From the NCBI GenBank assembly GCA_947172415.1, contig OX359201.1, positions 5,270,001 through 5,334,000 of the forward strand: DNA of 64,000 bases. The letters run 5' to 3'. Numbering within the stretch: position 1 is the first letter of the stretch; each line of letters starts with the position of its first letter. Source of the stretch: Chondrosia reniformis. Taxonomy: Eukaryota; Porifera; Demospongiae; Chondrillida; Chondrillidae. The notes under the pieces are model-generated. The model was not told the DNA's origin. It saw only the letters and a program-made list of their open reading frames with translations, and made no database searches. A program made the translations under genes and the position numbers. Positions 35,501 to 46,036 of the stretch are shown here, one piece after another.

Positions 35501-38500
35501 GACACATCAGTCAGTCAGATCTACAGATAGCATACGGAGGATACATCAGTCAGTCAGATCTACAGATAGCATACGGAGGGACACATCAGTCAGATCTACA
35601 GATAGGATATGGAGGACACATCAGACAGTCAGATCTACAGATAGCATACAGAGGACACATCAGACAGATCTACAGATAGCATATGGAGGACACATCAGAC
35701 AGATCTACAGATAGCATACGGAGGACACATCAGACAGATCTACAGATAGCATATGGAGGACACATCAGTCAGTCAGATCTACAGATAGCATACAGAGGAC
35801 ACATCAGACAGATCTACAGATAGCATACGGAGGACACATCAGTCAGATCTACAGATAGCATATGGAGGACACATCAGACAGTCAGATCTACAGATAGCAT
35901 ATGGAGGACACATCAGACAGATCTACAGATAGCATACGGAGGACACATCAGATAGATCTACAGATAGCATATGGAGGACACATCAGTCAGTCAGATCTAC
36001 AGATAGCATACGGAGGACACATCAGTCAGATCTACAGATAGCATATGGAGGACACATCAGTCAGTCAGATCTACAGATAGCATACAGAGGACACATCAGT
36101 CAGATCTACAGATAGCATACGGAGGACACATCAGACAGATCTACAGATAGCATATGGAGGACACATCAGTCAGTCAGATCTACAGATAGCATATGGAGGA
36201 CACATCAGACAGATCTACAGATAGCATACGGAGGACACATCAGACAGATCTACAGATAGCATATGGAGGACACATCAGTCAGTCAGATCTACAGATAGCA
36301 TACGGAGGACACATCAGACAGATCTACAGATAGCATACGGAGGACACATCAGTCAGATCTACAGATAGCATACAGAGGAAACATCAGTCAGATCTACAGA
36401 TAGCATATGGAGGACACATCAGACAGTCAGATCTACAGATAGCATATGGAGGACACATCAGACAGATCTACAGATAGCATACGGAGGACACATCAGACAG
36501 ATCTACAGATAGCATATGGAGGACACATCAGTCAGACAGATCTACAGATAGCATACGGAGGACACATCAGTCAGTCAGATCTACAGATAGCATACGGAGG
36601 ACACATCAGTCAGATCTACAGATAGCATACGGAGGACACATTAGTCAGATCTACAGATAGCATATGGAGGACACATCAGACAGATCTACAGATAGCATAC
36701 GGAGGACACATCAGACAGATCTACAGATAGCATATGGAGGACACATCAGTCAGACAGATCTACAGATAGCATACGGAGGACACATCAGTCAGTCAGATCT
36801 ACAGATAGCATACGGAGGACACATCAGTCAGATCTACAGATAGCATACGGAGGACACATCAGTCAGATCTACAGATAGCATATGGAGGACACATCAGTCA
36901 GTCAGATCTACAGATAGCATACGGAGGACACATCAGTCAGTCAGATCTACAGATAGCATATGGAGGACACATCAGTCAGTCAGATCTACAGATAGCATAT
37001 GGAGGACACATCAGTCAGTCAGATCTACAGATAGCATACGGAGGACACATCAGACAGATCTACAGATAGCATACGGAGGACACATCAGTCAGTCAGATCT
37101 ACAGATAGCATACAGAGGACACATCAGTCAGATCTACAGATAGCATATGGAGGACACATCAGTCAGTCAGATCTACAGATAGCATACGGAGGACACATCA
37201 GACAGATCTACAGATAGCATATGGAGGACACATCAGTCAGTCAGATCTACAGATAGCATATGGAGGACACATCAGTCAGTCAGATCTACAGATAGCATAC
37301 GGAGGACACATCAGACAGATCTACAGATAGCATATGGAGGACACATCAGTCAGTCAGATCTACAGATAGCATACGGAGGACACATCAGTCAGTCAGATCT
37401 ACAGATAGCATATGGAGGACACATCAGTCAGTCAGATCTACAGATAGCATATGGAGGACACATCAGTCAGTCAGATCTACAGATAGCATACGGAGGACAC
37501 ATCAGTCAGATCTACAGATAGCATACGGAGGACACATCAGTCAGTCAGATCTACAGATAGCATACAGAGGACACATCAGTCAGATCTACAGATAGCATAT
37601 GGAGGACACATCAGTCAGTCAGATCTACAGATAGCATACGGAGGACACATCAGTCAGATCTACAGATAGCATACGGAGGACACATCAGTCAGTCAGATCT
37701 ACAGATAGCATATGGAGGACACATCAGTCAGTCAGATCTACAGATAGCATACGGAGGACACATCAGACAGATCTACAGATAGCATATGGAGGACACATCA
37801 GTCAGTCAGATCTACAGATAGCATACGGAGGACACATCAGTCAGTCAGATCTACAGATAGCATACGGAGGACACATCAGTCAGTCAGATCTACAGATAGC
37901 ATATGGAGGACACATCATTCAGTCAGATCTACAGATAGCATACGGAGGACACATCAGACAGATCTACAGATGGCATACGGAGCACATGTAAGATACATGT
38001 CCACTCACCTGTGCCATAGTCAATTCTAGTTGGGTTCCCAAAACTTCCTAAATGTACAAACAGACAGACTCTAAATCACACATATACGTATGTCTCCAAG
38101 TTCCTAATATGGCAATGGACATAAACATCTGCATGTTAATAGGAGCAGAAATATCTCCACACTACATCAAGACTGACTATAATATTACACATAAATATAC
38201 ACATGATTGACGACACTAAAATATAAAAAATATTGAGATTTTCAGAATCTTTGTTAACATTTAATACATAATATTAATGACAGCTGCCTAAGCAATAACA
38301 TTTGTTTCGTACTAATACTGATCTTATATATTACGCCAATTAAGCCAACCGAGGGATTAAGGTCTCATCTACTACTGCATGTATAAAGTACATAGTAGAA
38401 GAGTCAAACTTCAGTTAAAGACTCTTCTTCAACTAACCATTAAGATAAGTAGAGATTTCCTTTATATGCTCCTTGTGCTCTTCTGGAACAAGATCAACAA

Positions 38501-39830
38501 GTAAACTTTCAGAAGTTTCAACAAGTTTCTCCTGCCATTTTCTGAAAGCCTTATTTCCAAACCGCTGGTGTGGCTGGTCAAGTGGAGGAAACACCTTCAA
38601 CCAAGCCTTCAGAGTATCAAGAATGTCTAAAACCTTCTGGACACTCTATAACCGAAGAAGACAAATGAAAAAAGTTTAAAAATGTAAATTTACAAAATGA
38701 AAACCCTTTCAGTTTAGTAAAATATAATCCTTGTTTCATGTCTCGTGGTGGCTTACAGTATGTAACACCTACCTGAAATGGTACCTACGATTTTTATTCA
38801 TTTTATATATATGCATATTTGTCTATTTGTTGAATGCATTTTGCGTAAGAAATTTAAGTTACCCATGTTTATGTTGGCAAGTTTTTATGTAATGATGAAA
38901 CCATCAAGTTAGCTTGAATGTTACACATACACAATAGCTTAGGCTTTGAGGCAATATGAGTATAAAAGGGGGGCTATAAGATCTAAAGATGGCATAAGAT
39001 ATGTGATACATGTCTATGACAGTCAAACTGTTATTATAATAGTGTTTATGACACTTCTATGGTTTGGGGACATCCCCTTTGACAAGCAATGTGATTATTA
39101 GTCTGGATTAAGGGAATATTTCAAGTTAAGTTACTGTCTACATTTGGTTTTATACACACAAGCCTATATACAAAATATTCAGTAAATGTATTTGTATAAA
39201 AATTTGATAGAGAGGTGATGACAATCTTAAATTAGTCCAAAGGGAAAGTCCCTTCTTGTACATAATCACACAACCTAAATGTACAGTAGGAAACATCTTA
39301 TTCAATTGACTACATACAGTCAACACTTCAAGAAGCTATTATTAGTAACTGTGGATCTTTACTAAAAATGGCAAATTTACATTCTAACCTAACTTGATAA
39401 GATATGTGCTACACGACACATTCAAAAACACTGAACCATCAACTACCTATAAAACATAGTTCATTCAGTTTGTAGTTCTACAGACTTCCCATGAAATGTT
39501 TGGAATTATCACAATTGAACAGAAATAAATCGACAGACACAAGGGTTTGGTCGCTCACTTCTGACGTCGACTTTTTAGCATCCGAAATTTTCTTTCCTTT
39601 AACAGCGTCGTTCACCAGCAGTATAAAGGCAACAAAGTCATGGTGTGCCTAGCACAAGGGAGAAGAACACATTAATAAATGTATTTTCATTGGACAGAAA
39701 TCAAATCCAATGCTCAAACCTGCGAATTCAGCCATTTTTCCAAATCTTCTGGCTTGTGGACTTTTTTCGAAGGTCTGTTAGGATCTTGTTCAAGTTTAGG
39801 CACTTTTGCTTCTTTCAAACTGTCGGCCAT
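26551..39830 (-). CDS. PTPA: PP2A phosphatase activator PTPA (peptidyl-prolyl isomerase)
   Basis: Eight exons on the - strand: 39830-39720, 39648-39559, 38645-38438, 38047-38009, 31714-31615, 30216-29988, 26811-26704 and 26625-26551 (TGA). Together 960 nt, 319 residues, with all phases consistent. Hallmarks: HHDFVAFILLVNDAVKGKK, GNPTRIDYGTGHEARF, EPAGSHGVWGLDDYQF, PFIWGSAQL, EHSNTLWG, GLIKMYKAE and KFPVIQHYLFG. PTPA loads ATP/metal into the PP2A catalytic subunit and helps isomerise a proline there. Length is near the human protein's (about 323-358 by isoform). The gene spans over 13 kb for under 1 kb of coding sequence. Intron 4 (31715-38008) is nearly half tandem repeats; introns 5 and 6 hold a tandem array, a GC-rich patch and a MITE. 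Confidence 0.95.
28457..28478. repeat. Perfect 22-bp palindrome in PTPA intron
   Basis: The half-site CACTGCTATCA is followed directly by its exact reverse complement, with no loop. It lies in the intron between exons 26811 and 29988. Function unknown. Confidence 0.85.
28783..29017. repeat. MITE-like element B, 15-bp perfect terminal inverted repeats
   Basis: The left end TACTGTAAATCCCTT is exactly inverted at the right end, about 235 bp away. TA at both borders fits a Tc1/mariner-type TA target duplication. The interior is AT-rich and non-coding. Confidence 0.75.
30430..30690. other. GC-rich patch with hairpin inside a PTPA intron
   Basis: About 260 bp much richer in G+C and CpG than the surrounding intron. 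It contains the hairpin AGAAGCCCG-AAGG-CGGGCTTCT at 30657-30678. An 82-codon frame on + (30444-30692) crosses it but shows no recognised family. It could be an alternative promoter, a nested small gene or an insertion; the sequence does not decide. Confidence 0.4.
31356..31570. repeat. 26-bp tandem repeat in PTPA intron 5
   Basis: About eight copies of a unit containing tagccatcatataatactcc, with two variants (catagat and cttgaat) alternating in the first half. Confidence 0.93.
32219..32320. repeat. Long inverted repeat in PTPA intron 4
   Basis: The left arm from about 32219 (atcatcattgaactctgga) is inverted at about 32277-32320 (tccacagagttcaatgacgat). Arms are about 36-43 nt with a few mismatches and a loop of about 20 nt. 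Transcribed, it would form a hairpin of pre-miRNA-like size, but it could equally be a MITE remnant. Confidence 0.7.
33246..33730. repeat. 28-bp tandem array in PTPA intron 4
   Basis: About 17 nearly identical copies of a 28-bp unit containing atcgaccaatcactggacag. Very few substitutions separate units, so it is recently homogenised. The unit is 28 bp, so three repeats restore frame; the open frame across it (LDSYHYRPITGQ-type) is an artefact. Confidence 0.95.
34569..34740. repeat. 29-30 bp tandem repeat in PTPA intron 4
   Basis: About six units containing ttgcgacacagtcttggaaa, with small length differences. Open frames in several phases are repeat artefacts. Confidence 0.93.
35433..37985. 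repeat. Large 31/35-bp satellite array (about 2.55 kb) in PTPA intron 4
   Basis: Roughly 75-80 units built on agatctacagatagcatac followed by ggaggacacatcag. Units differ by the number of cagt/caga tetramers between them (31 or 35 bp) and by C/T in catacgg versus catatgg. Variants recur in ordered groups, which suggests higher-order units. It ends about 25 bp before PTPA exon 38009-38047. Confidence 0.97.
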
Positions 39831-41059
39831 TTTTGCATAACCTTTAACCTTTGTGTAATTACTATTTCAATCGGATATACAGTGCAAATGTGATACATGG
39901 TAAATCACTTAGCTACATACACTATCACTATCTTGTGATAAGTATATCATTTATTTAATACACTATCATTTTTTGCGTTTCATTAGGGCCGGGTATTTTC
40001 CCTCCAACCCAAAATGAATTGCACTGATTAGGCCTAAAATTGTTATTTACCAGTCTAACCTTCAGAAGCATATAATAAACTCTAACTTATACAATTAGCT
40101 ATACTCTCAGTCTGTAAGGGCCTGTTTTCCCCTCGGAAGCTGTGTAAACAAATTTAGGAATTTCACTCGCATACGTATGTATATACGTACACTCTGACTT
40201 CCGTTTCCTGCATTCCAAACCCATATACAAAAGCTACGAGACTTCACATCAGTGGTCTCACGTTAGGGAATCTTTTGTTTAGTAAGCCAAAAAGCAGGAT
40301 TAGTGATTTATCATTATACTGCCCTGAAGCAAGTCGCTGCCTATAGCAAGAGTAACAATATCCGTAGGTAGGTGTTATTTTTGTGATCATGTTTATCTAT
40401 CTAAATCCACCGTGTCACAACTTTTTCCTATATAACCCATAATTGTTCCGCTTTTCTGACTGTATTATCTACTGTGGTATTATTGTTGATAGAAATTTAA
40501 TCCAAATCAGAAATAATATATAGTGCGACAATATATATCCGAGTACGATCGTTTCTTGTATTAAATATTTTCGTTACTACTACGAAGGCGCCTATACATT
40601 CAAAATACATTAATGTATTGTATACGTTATTTTGAGAAAAATGGTCAGGTTGGACAATTACTATAAAAGAAACTATGTTACAAAACAAGTTTCAGTAACT
40701 TCTATACAGTATATATATACAAAGCCATATAGTTTGCTGAACCAGAAATATATGACTCCTACATAAGAAAATACTATCATAAATGCACTTCACCAATGTT
40801 TTATCTGCCAAACTGCATAATCCATCGACCTTCTTCTGTATGAATTCATTTGTGCAATGATTTGTGACACTGTATATTATGAACAAATGCCATGGTTTTG
40901 GCTGCATGTGGTTTGTTTTGGTGGTATGACTTTTAATGATATTCATTGAGAGTTAACACTTAAACAAAACTTCTATAAAATATTCCCTTACAAATTTAAT
41001 AAAAATACCTTACTTTTATTTGTAGCCTGAAATCTACTCCAAAACAAGTTAGGAAATTC
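39831..41059. other. Divergent intergenic region (PTPA / first death-domain gene)
   Basis: About 1.2 kb, AT-rich. It may hold a 5' untranslated exon for the + gene: a donor-like sequence (ccgtag|gtaggt near 40370) and an acceptor (ttatttgtag|CC near 41025) could join just ahead of the ATG at 41060. No separate gene recognised. Confidence 0.45.
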
Positions 41060-43180
41060 ATGGAGACAGAACCAGTCTCTCCATCTGGTCAGAAACCTGT
41101 CATAAGTAGTGGAAGCAAAGCTATCAAAATGGATCACCAACAATCCTCAGTGGATCATCCAATTGAGGATGAGAAAGTACTCCACAACATTGCAATGAAG
41201 GCACCCATGATTAATCCAGATAATCCAAGATTCCTCTCCCGTGAATTAGGACTACCAGAAGTAGATATCCAAAACATTATTTATCAAAACAAAGACAACC
41301 CAAAAGAGCAAATATTTCAACTTTTGCTGAAGTGGTTTCAGCAGGCTGAGATTGAGAATCGTACATATGAAATCCTAATAGAGGCAGCAGTTAATATCAA
41401 AGTACAGCCACTAGCAGACTTTCTTAGGAAGAAGGCCGGAATACGTAAGATAAGCCAGGATAGCATTCTTGAGTCTTCTTGTGAAGAAAACAGAAACGGA
41501 TGTGACACAATCAAAGAACATTTAGAAGGTGACCAAATGTTCTTTGATCCGGTCCCAGACTCGGGTCTTTCAGAGAGGCTTGTTGCCAGTGCTACTGAGA
41601 TAGCTGGTCAAGATGAGCCTCCTGTACCTCCTGACCCTCCACTTGAGCCTACTCCACCCCCTACACCAGATCCACCAGTGCCACCAGAACCTGCTATTCT
41701 TAGTTTAACGAGGTTCTTTGAGTACCGTTTGCTGGGGTATGTTAGCAAGCATCCACGAGCAACCAAACTGGGTAGAAATATTGTTCTCATGATGATATAT
41801 GCCTTTATCATCATTCAATTGGTGGAAACAGCTCTGGTTTCACGTCTTCTAGAAAACAAAGTTTCTTTTCCATCCAAGTGCTACCACAGTGGCCTTGCCT
41901 TTGTGCTAACAGTAACGTTACGTTCTCTGACCCGTTGTCTCTTTCCTCTTGTGTTGAGCATGAATTTTCACCATGTAATCAGTAAAAGGTTCATGAAAGG
42001 ACAGTTCTTCGATGATCAGTCGCATAAAACATTTATTTGGAAAATTGAGCAAGAAGAGAACTTTGATGTTGTGAGAAAAGTCATTTATCTGTTTGGAGAC
42101 GAGCTACTTGCCATGGCGGTCAAGAGCAAAAAGGACATTAAAGTGTTGTTGACCCATTTACGGAAGGAGTTTGAGGCAGACATGCATGTGATGTGCATTA
42201 CGTCAATCCTTGAAGGAGTAATACTGACATTAGGAATAATGTCTCTTGGAGCTTTGGAATACTCAGTGGCAGATATACCTAACAAAATGACAATGAATGG
42301 AACAAATATTTTGAAACTGTTTGACGTTGCATCCTGCCTTTTCTTGAACATATTTGGTGGTCTGATGTTGTCCATCTTTTTCTTTGAATTTAAAATCAAA
42401 TTTCTCATTTCTTCCATCATCAATGCTGAATCGCTTAGCTGCAAGCATAAGGAGATTGATACTAAAGCTAAGCTGAATGACGATTTGAAAAAGAAATCAA
42501 TGTTTATGGTTGATGCTATATCATCCAACTGGTGTTTTGTGGAGATCCTCCTTTATCTTGGCTGTGCATTTTATTCCGTCTTGCTAGTGATTGCATCAGC
42601 CTCTGGCTTACCTCTCAGTTGCGGTATAGTCATGGAGAAGGCAGATTTCTACGAAGAATTGCAAGTCCATTGGCTTTGGACTGTTATACTCATCACCTTC
42701 TTCCATTTGTTGGCCACCTCTATATTTGCCATACCACTCGTGCGTCCAGTTGGTATCATCTTGGAAGTGGCTGGAATTCTGTTTCTTTATGTGACCTTTG
42801 AAGGCAGCGCGACCTCCTTCACAAGATACATGCAGATCCTTTATGCCATCTTCCCCCTGTGCTACATCTTTTGGTATCAGGTAGTGACTATTGTCCACGA
42901 GTTTGCCTTTGCCTACTGCACCAAGGGCTTCATATATGTCCATGTTCGCAGACTGGCCTTCTGTATCACACTGTTGATGGCCATGGTTGTTGCAGTTGGG
43001 TTTAGCATATACAATGAATACTTACTCCTGGGCATGCAAGGAAGTGATTCCTTTGATAGAAACACTCCTCAGAAAACCTTTAATCGCATTTGTGACACGG
43101 GTGCTGGCATCTTTTCGGAATATTGTATATGTAATAGTGACAGAGACCCATTTTGCTCTTGTCTCTCAAAGCAGATTTAA
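41060..43180 (+). CDS. Death domain plus multi-pass membrane protein, paralogue A
   Basis: One open frame, 706 residues. Residues about 38-126 form a death-domain-like helical bundle (LSRELGLPEVDIQNI, EQIFQLLLKWFQ, YEILIEAA, LADFLRKK). A Pro-rich linker (about 187-211) follows, then a membrane region with about nine hydrophobic helices, among them 241-260 and 277-300. Landmarks shared with paralogues C-E: SGLPLSCG, a QILYAIFPLCYIFWYQ helix, SIYNEY after the last helix, and a Cys-containing C-terminal tail (RICDTG...YCIC). Death domains recruit partners by homotypic contact. No known receptor family with this many membrane spans fused to a death domain was recognised. A signalling or sensor role is inference. 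The downstream CARD gene begins 290 bp away on the same strand. The death-domain call is by pattern only. Confidence 0.8.
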   Translation: METEPVSPSGQKPVISSGSKAIKMDHQQSSVDHPIEDEKVLHNIAMKAPMINPDNPRFLSRELGLPEVDIQNIIYQNKDNPKEQIFQLLLKWFQQAEIENRTYEILIEAAVNIKVQPLADFLRKKAGIRKISQDSILESSCEENRNGCDTIKEHLEGDQMFFDPVPDSGLSERLVASATEIAGQDEPPVPPDPPLEPTPPPTPDPPVPPEPAILSLTRFFEYRLLGYVSKHPRATKLGRNIVLMMIYAFIIIQLVETALVSRLLENKVSFPSKCYHSGLAFVLTVTLRSLTRCLFPLVLSMNFHHVISKRFMKGQFFDDQSHKTFIWKIEQEENFDVVRKVIYLFGDELLAMAVKSKKDIKVLLTHLRKEFEADMHVMCITSILEGVILTLGIMSLGALEYSVADIPNKMTMNGTNILKLFDVASCLFLNIFGGLMLSIFFFEFKIKFLISSIINAESLSCKHKEIDTKAKLNDDLKKKSMFMVDAISSNWCFVEILLYLGCAFYSVLLVIASASGLPLSCGIVMEKADFYEELQVHWLWTVILITFFHLLATSIFAIPLVRPVGIILEVAGILFLYVTFEGSATSFTRYMQILYAIFPLCYIFWYQVVTIVHEFAFAYCTKGFIYVHVRRLAFCITLLMAMVVAVGFSIYNEYLLLGMQGSDSFDRNTPQKTFNRICDTGAGIFSEYCICNSDRDPFCSCLSKQI

Positions 43181-43470
43181 CTATGATTAAGACTGTTGGA
43201 CAATTTTTATTATAATAATGAATTCAAAACTTATTTGCGTGATAATAATTTTATAAGTTTTTGTACTAATTTGTAGATATGATTAATTACTGTGCAATTT
43301 CATATGTACGACTCCTGTATATATGTTCAGCCATCTCCAATTGTGGTCTAACAGGTATGCAACGTATTTCGCATATGTTACGCGCCAGCTCTTATACGCG
43401 AAGTGCTTGGAGATATGCGGTCAGGTGAACGGATAAAGTCGACCTACCTAATATAGTTTGCCTGTGAGCC

Positions 43471-44323
43471 ATGGCTAGCTATAGCGGAGTAAACGTAACC
43501 AGCATTTTGAGAAAAACATTTTCTTGGCTGACGAAGAATTTGGCCATTAAATGTATTCTTTCAGAGCTTTTTAGTAGTTATTTAATTGATTTGGATCTTT
43601 TGAGGGAATTGGAAGCCTGTCATTCCTCAGAAGCGGCAAATAAGAAATTTTGCACTCACCTTTTTGAGAGAGCTACACCAGAAAACTTTGACACCTTCAT
43701 CGATATTCTGAGAGAGAGCTACCCTGACTGCCCAAAGCATAAAGATGTCGTAGAAAAACTTGAAGCAGAATTAGGAGCAGGTATTTATGACCTGTGGTGT
43801 ACTCTATATATTTAGTAAATTTTGGTTTTATTCAAATTCCCATGTAGGTATAAAGACAATTTGTCCCGAATCTAGGCCTATGCAGCTGCAAGACTTAGCT
43901 TATAATAAAGATAATTATAAATGTAGTTTGATAGGTCATTTAAGATCAGAGCAATGCAATGCAGAGGATGTCCTGAAATCTCTTTATGTTGGACCATACA
44001 CCATAATTGTGCAACTTTTGAATCCCCATCTCACTAAAACCCAAGAGATTGTCAATCAATTAATCTCACTTGGTAGAATTGAAGATAAGAAATCAGAGGA
44101 AGTTAACCAAAGAAATTCTGTTGCCGAGCTTTCCAAGTATTTAGAGTTAGATAAGAAGTGGAATGATTTATCATGCTTGTACAACCTGATCTCTTGCCTC
44201 TATGTGCCAAATAAGGAAATGTACCATGAAGCATTTGAGCTGCTAGATCACTATAATGAACACTTAATTGCTTACCGATACGTTATTGCTGCAGTAAAGA
44301 AGAGGCTTAAAGCACTACGTTGA
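43471..44323 (+). CDS. CARD-domain protein, copy 1 (shortened by a stop codon)
   Basis: Two exons, 43471-43780 and 43848-44323, giving 261 residues. Residues about 12-103 look like a CARD: FSSYLIDLDLLRELEAC, KKFCTHLFERA, FDTFIDILRESYPD and HKDVVEKLEAEL follow the usual six-helix pattern. The rest, about 160 residues, is helical (LLNPHLTKTQEIVNQLISL, YNEHLIAYRYVIAAVKKR) with no family recognised. It ends at TGA 44321-44323, where copy 2 has CGA, so the frame would otherwise run on into 44324-44707. CARDs join partners in apoptosis and innate immune complexes. Whether this shortened form is functional or a pseudogene cannot be told. Confidence 0.7.
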
Positions 44324-44984
44324 TCAAGTTGTCCTCCACCAAAAGAAGGTATGATTAAAGTGGAAATAACTGTCAGAGACAGCATTTCTGAGCTGACCTA
44401 CAAAGACTGCCTGGATCTCTGGAGGATGATACTGGTGGAAGGAGCTGGCATACCTAGAGATGAGATAATTTGGGGATCTGCAAGGACTACACAGAGCACC
44501 ACAGTCACCTTTTATGTCTCACAGGTGTATAAGCAGGCAATAATTGTTACAGTAACAAGGGGATCAACACTTTGGGCAATGCTGGATTTAGGAGTGATCA
44601 AAGTAGCTATTCCTGGCATAGTTGAATTTAGCATCAATTGGAGTATGGCCAGCAGCTATATCAAACAAGCATTGCTATCTGAGGAATATCTTATGAAAAA
44701 TACAAAGGTTAGACTGTAAAACAATTAAGAATTACATATCACTTTATGGTTTTTGATATGATTGTGGTTTGAATATCACTTCCATTATTGATAAACGTAC
44801 TTGACATACATACTGTATTTGAGCCATGTGTATTTCCATACAGCCAATAACTATGTAGATATATCTGTCTTTATTACTATTTTTGCAGCTGTCAAATATT
44901 AGGAGATTCTATGATTCCTATGGATCTCCCCGAAGTGTTTATATATCTGTCTCTTGCACCAGTAAGTATATAGGATACAAATAG
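44324..44984 (+). pseudogene. Cut-off 3' part of CARD gene copy 1
   Basis: Beyond the TGA the same frame continues open, with MIKVEITVRDSISELTY, YKDCLDLWRMIL and TTVTFYVSQVYKQAII to about 44707. It then fits splicing to an exon at 44889 (ttttgcag|CTGTCAAAT) that reads LSNIRRFYDSYGSPRSVYIS and stops at 44984. The unbroken frame after a single stop shows that the nonsense change is recent, or a polymorphism or error. No domain recognised. Confidence 0.55.
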
Positions 44985-45635
44985 CTACTTAAAATAGTCT
45001 GCATTTACATTACCAGAATTTCTGATGTAAAAATATGTTTATGCAGATACAGATGTTATGTTTTGCTCATCATCGGAGAAACTTGAAAATTTTTAGGGCT
45101 TTGCCAAAAATGTAACAGCTCTACATTACAAGTATCCATTCTGTTATGGGAATTTATAAACTTTTTATTATGGCTTGATTGTATATACACATTTGAAGCT
45201 GTATACACTACAGACTACCAATTGTGGGCATAAGTTCAGCAAATCCCAGACTAAATAGTGAGATACCTCCATGGATACAGTTTACCACATGTAGATAAAT
45301 GGTCCTAGGAATTAAAATGAAAAATTTATAATTGGCCTCTAGATATGCACTTATTCCCAAGTATTTTCATGACAGAGACATGCTGGTATACCTAGGTTGC
45401 AACAGCTAGAAATATGCAGGTTTCACTGTAGTAAAGATAGCTTCAAATGTGTTTTCAAGCATTATGGTGGAAATTCCATCTGCAAGTATTAACAAGTGTC
45501 TGTGTCCCAGGCAGCCTCTCTTAAAGGAAGTCTCCCTTATCAAAGTCCCAAGTAGTTTACTGTAGAGTACATATATTGCATATAAATATATAAATATATA
45601 AATATTCATTTCATATAATATGTACGTACATATAA

Positions 45636-45907
45636 ATGTCTCTATTTTCACCACTATTAGATAATGACTCAAGATCAGAATGCCATAAATTCACTTCTAT
45701 GGACCAGCTACCAATTGTTGCACCTACAAAGATAATTAGACGAAAGACAAGTCCTAGAGTTTCAGAGATTATGTCGCATTTGTATCAAGGACTAGACCCC
45801 AAAGAGCAGATCTACCAACTCTTTTTGAAATGGTTTGAAATGAGCGAGATTGAAGATTACACATATGACACCTTAATGAAAGCAGCAGGGACATTAAAGC
45901 ACGCCTG
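45636..45907 (+). pseudogene. Death-domain fragment upstream of paralogue B, frameshifted
   Basis: The frame encodes EQIYQLFLKWFEMSEIEDY and TYDTLMKAAG, close to the second half of paralogue A's death domain (EQIFQLLLKWFQQAEIEN, TYEILIEAA). Near 45896 the homology moves to another frame (LADYFKEKA, matching A's LADFLRKKA), so one nucleotide seems to have been lost. The same break occurs in the duplicate at 50217-50565, so it predates the duplication. The first helices are not recognisable. Confidence 0.6.
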
Positions 45908-46036
45908 TTGGCCGATTACTTCAAAGAGAAAGCAAGAGTGGAGGAAAACAAAACCTTTGATCTGTCCCCTTCCCCATTGGAAAGCCTTCATACAATTGAG
46001 AAGAGAAAGCTCCACAGCATTGCAATAAATGCACCC

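Larger units (their letters stand above)
41404..45984 (+). repeat. Tandem segmental duplication, unit 1 (4,581 bp period)
   Basis: Everything from about 41515 to 45984 recurs at a constant offset of 4,581 bp, covering the membrane part of paralogue A, the CARD gene, introns, intergenic DNA and a death-domain fragment. Non-coding parts look as conserved as coding parts. Between the CARD gene's indels the offset is briefly 4,579. The first 100 bp or so of the nominal unit (41404-41514) no longer matches. Confidence 0.9.

Noticed and set aside
35433..37985. CRISPR-like array
   Set aside because: The repeats have no unique spacers; the variable part is only one or two tetramers. It is a eukaryotic satellite in an intron.
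42085..42943. Antisense open frames in the membrane genes (also at 46666-47524)
   Set aside because: Shadows of the + coding frame, copied by the duplication; no splice sites or known domains.
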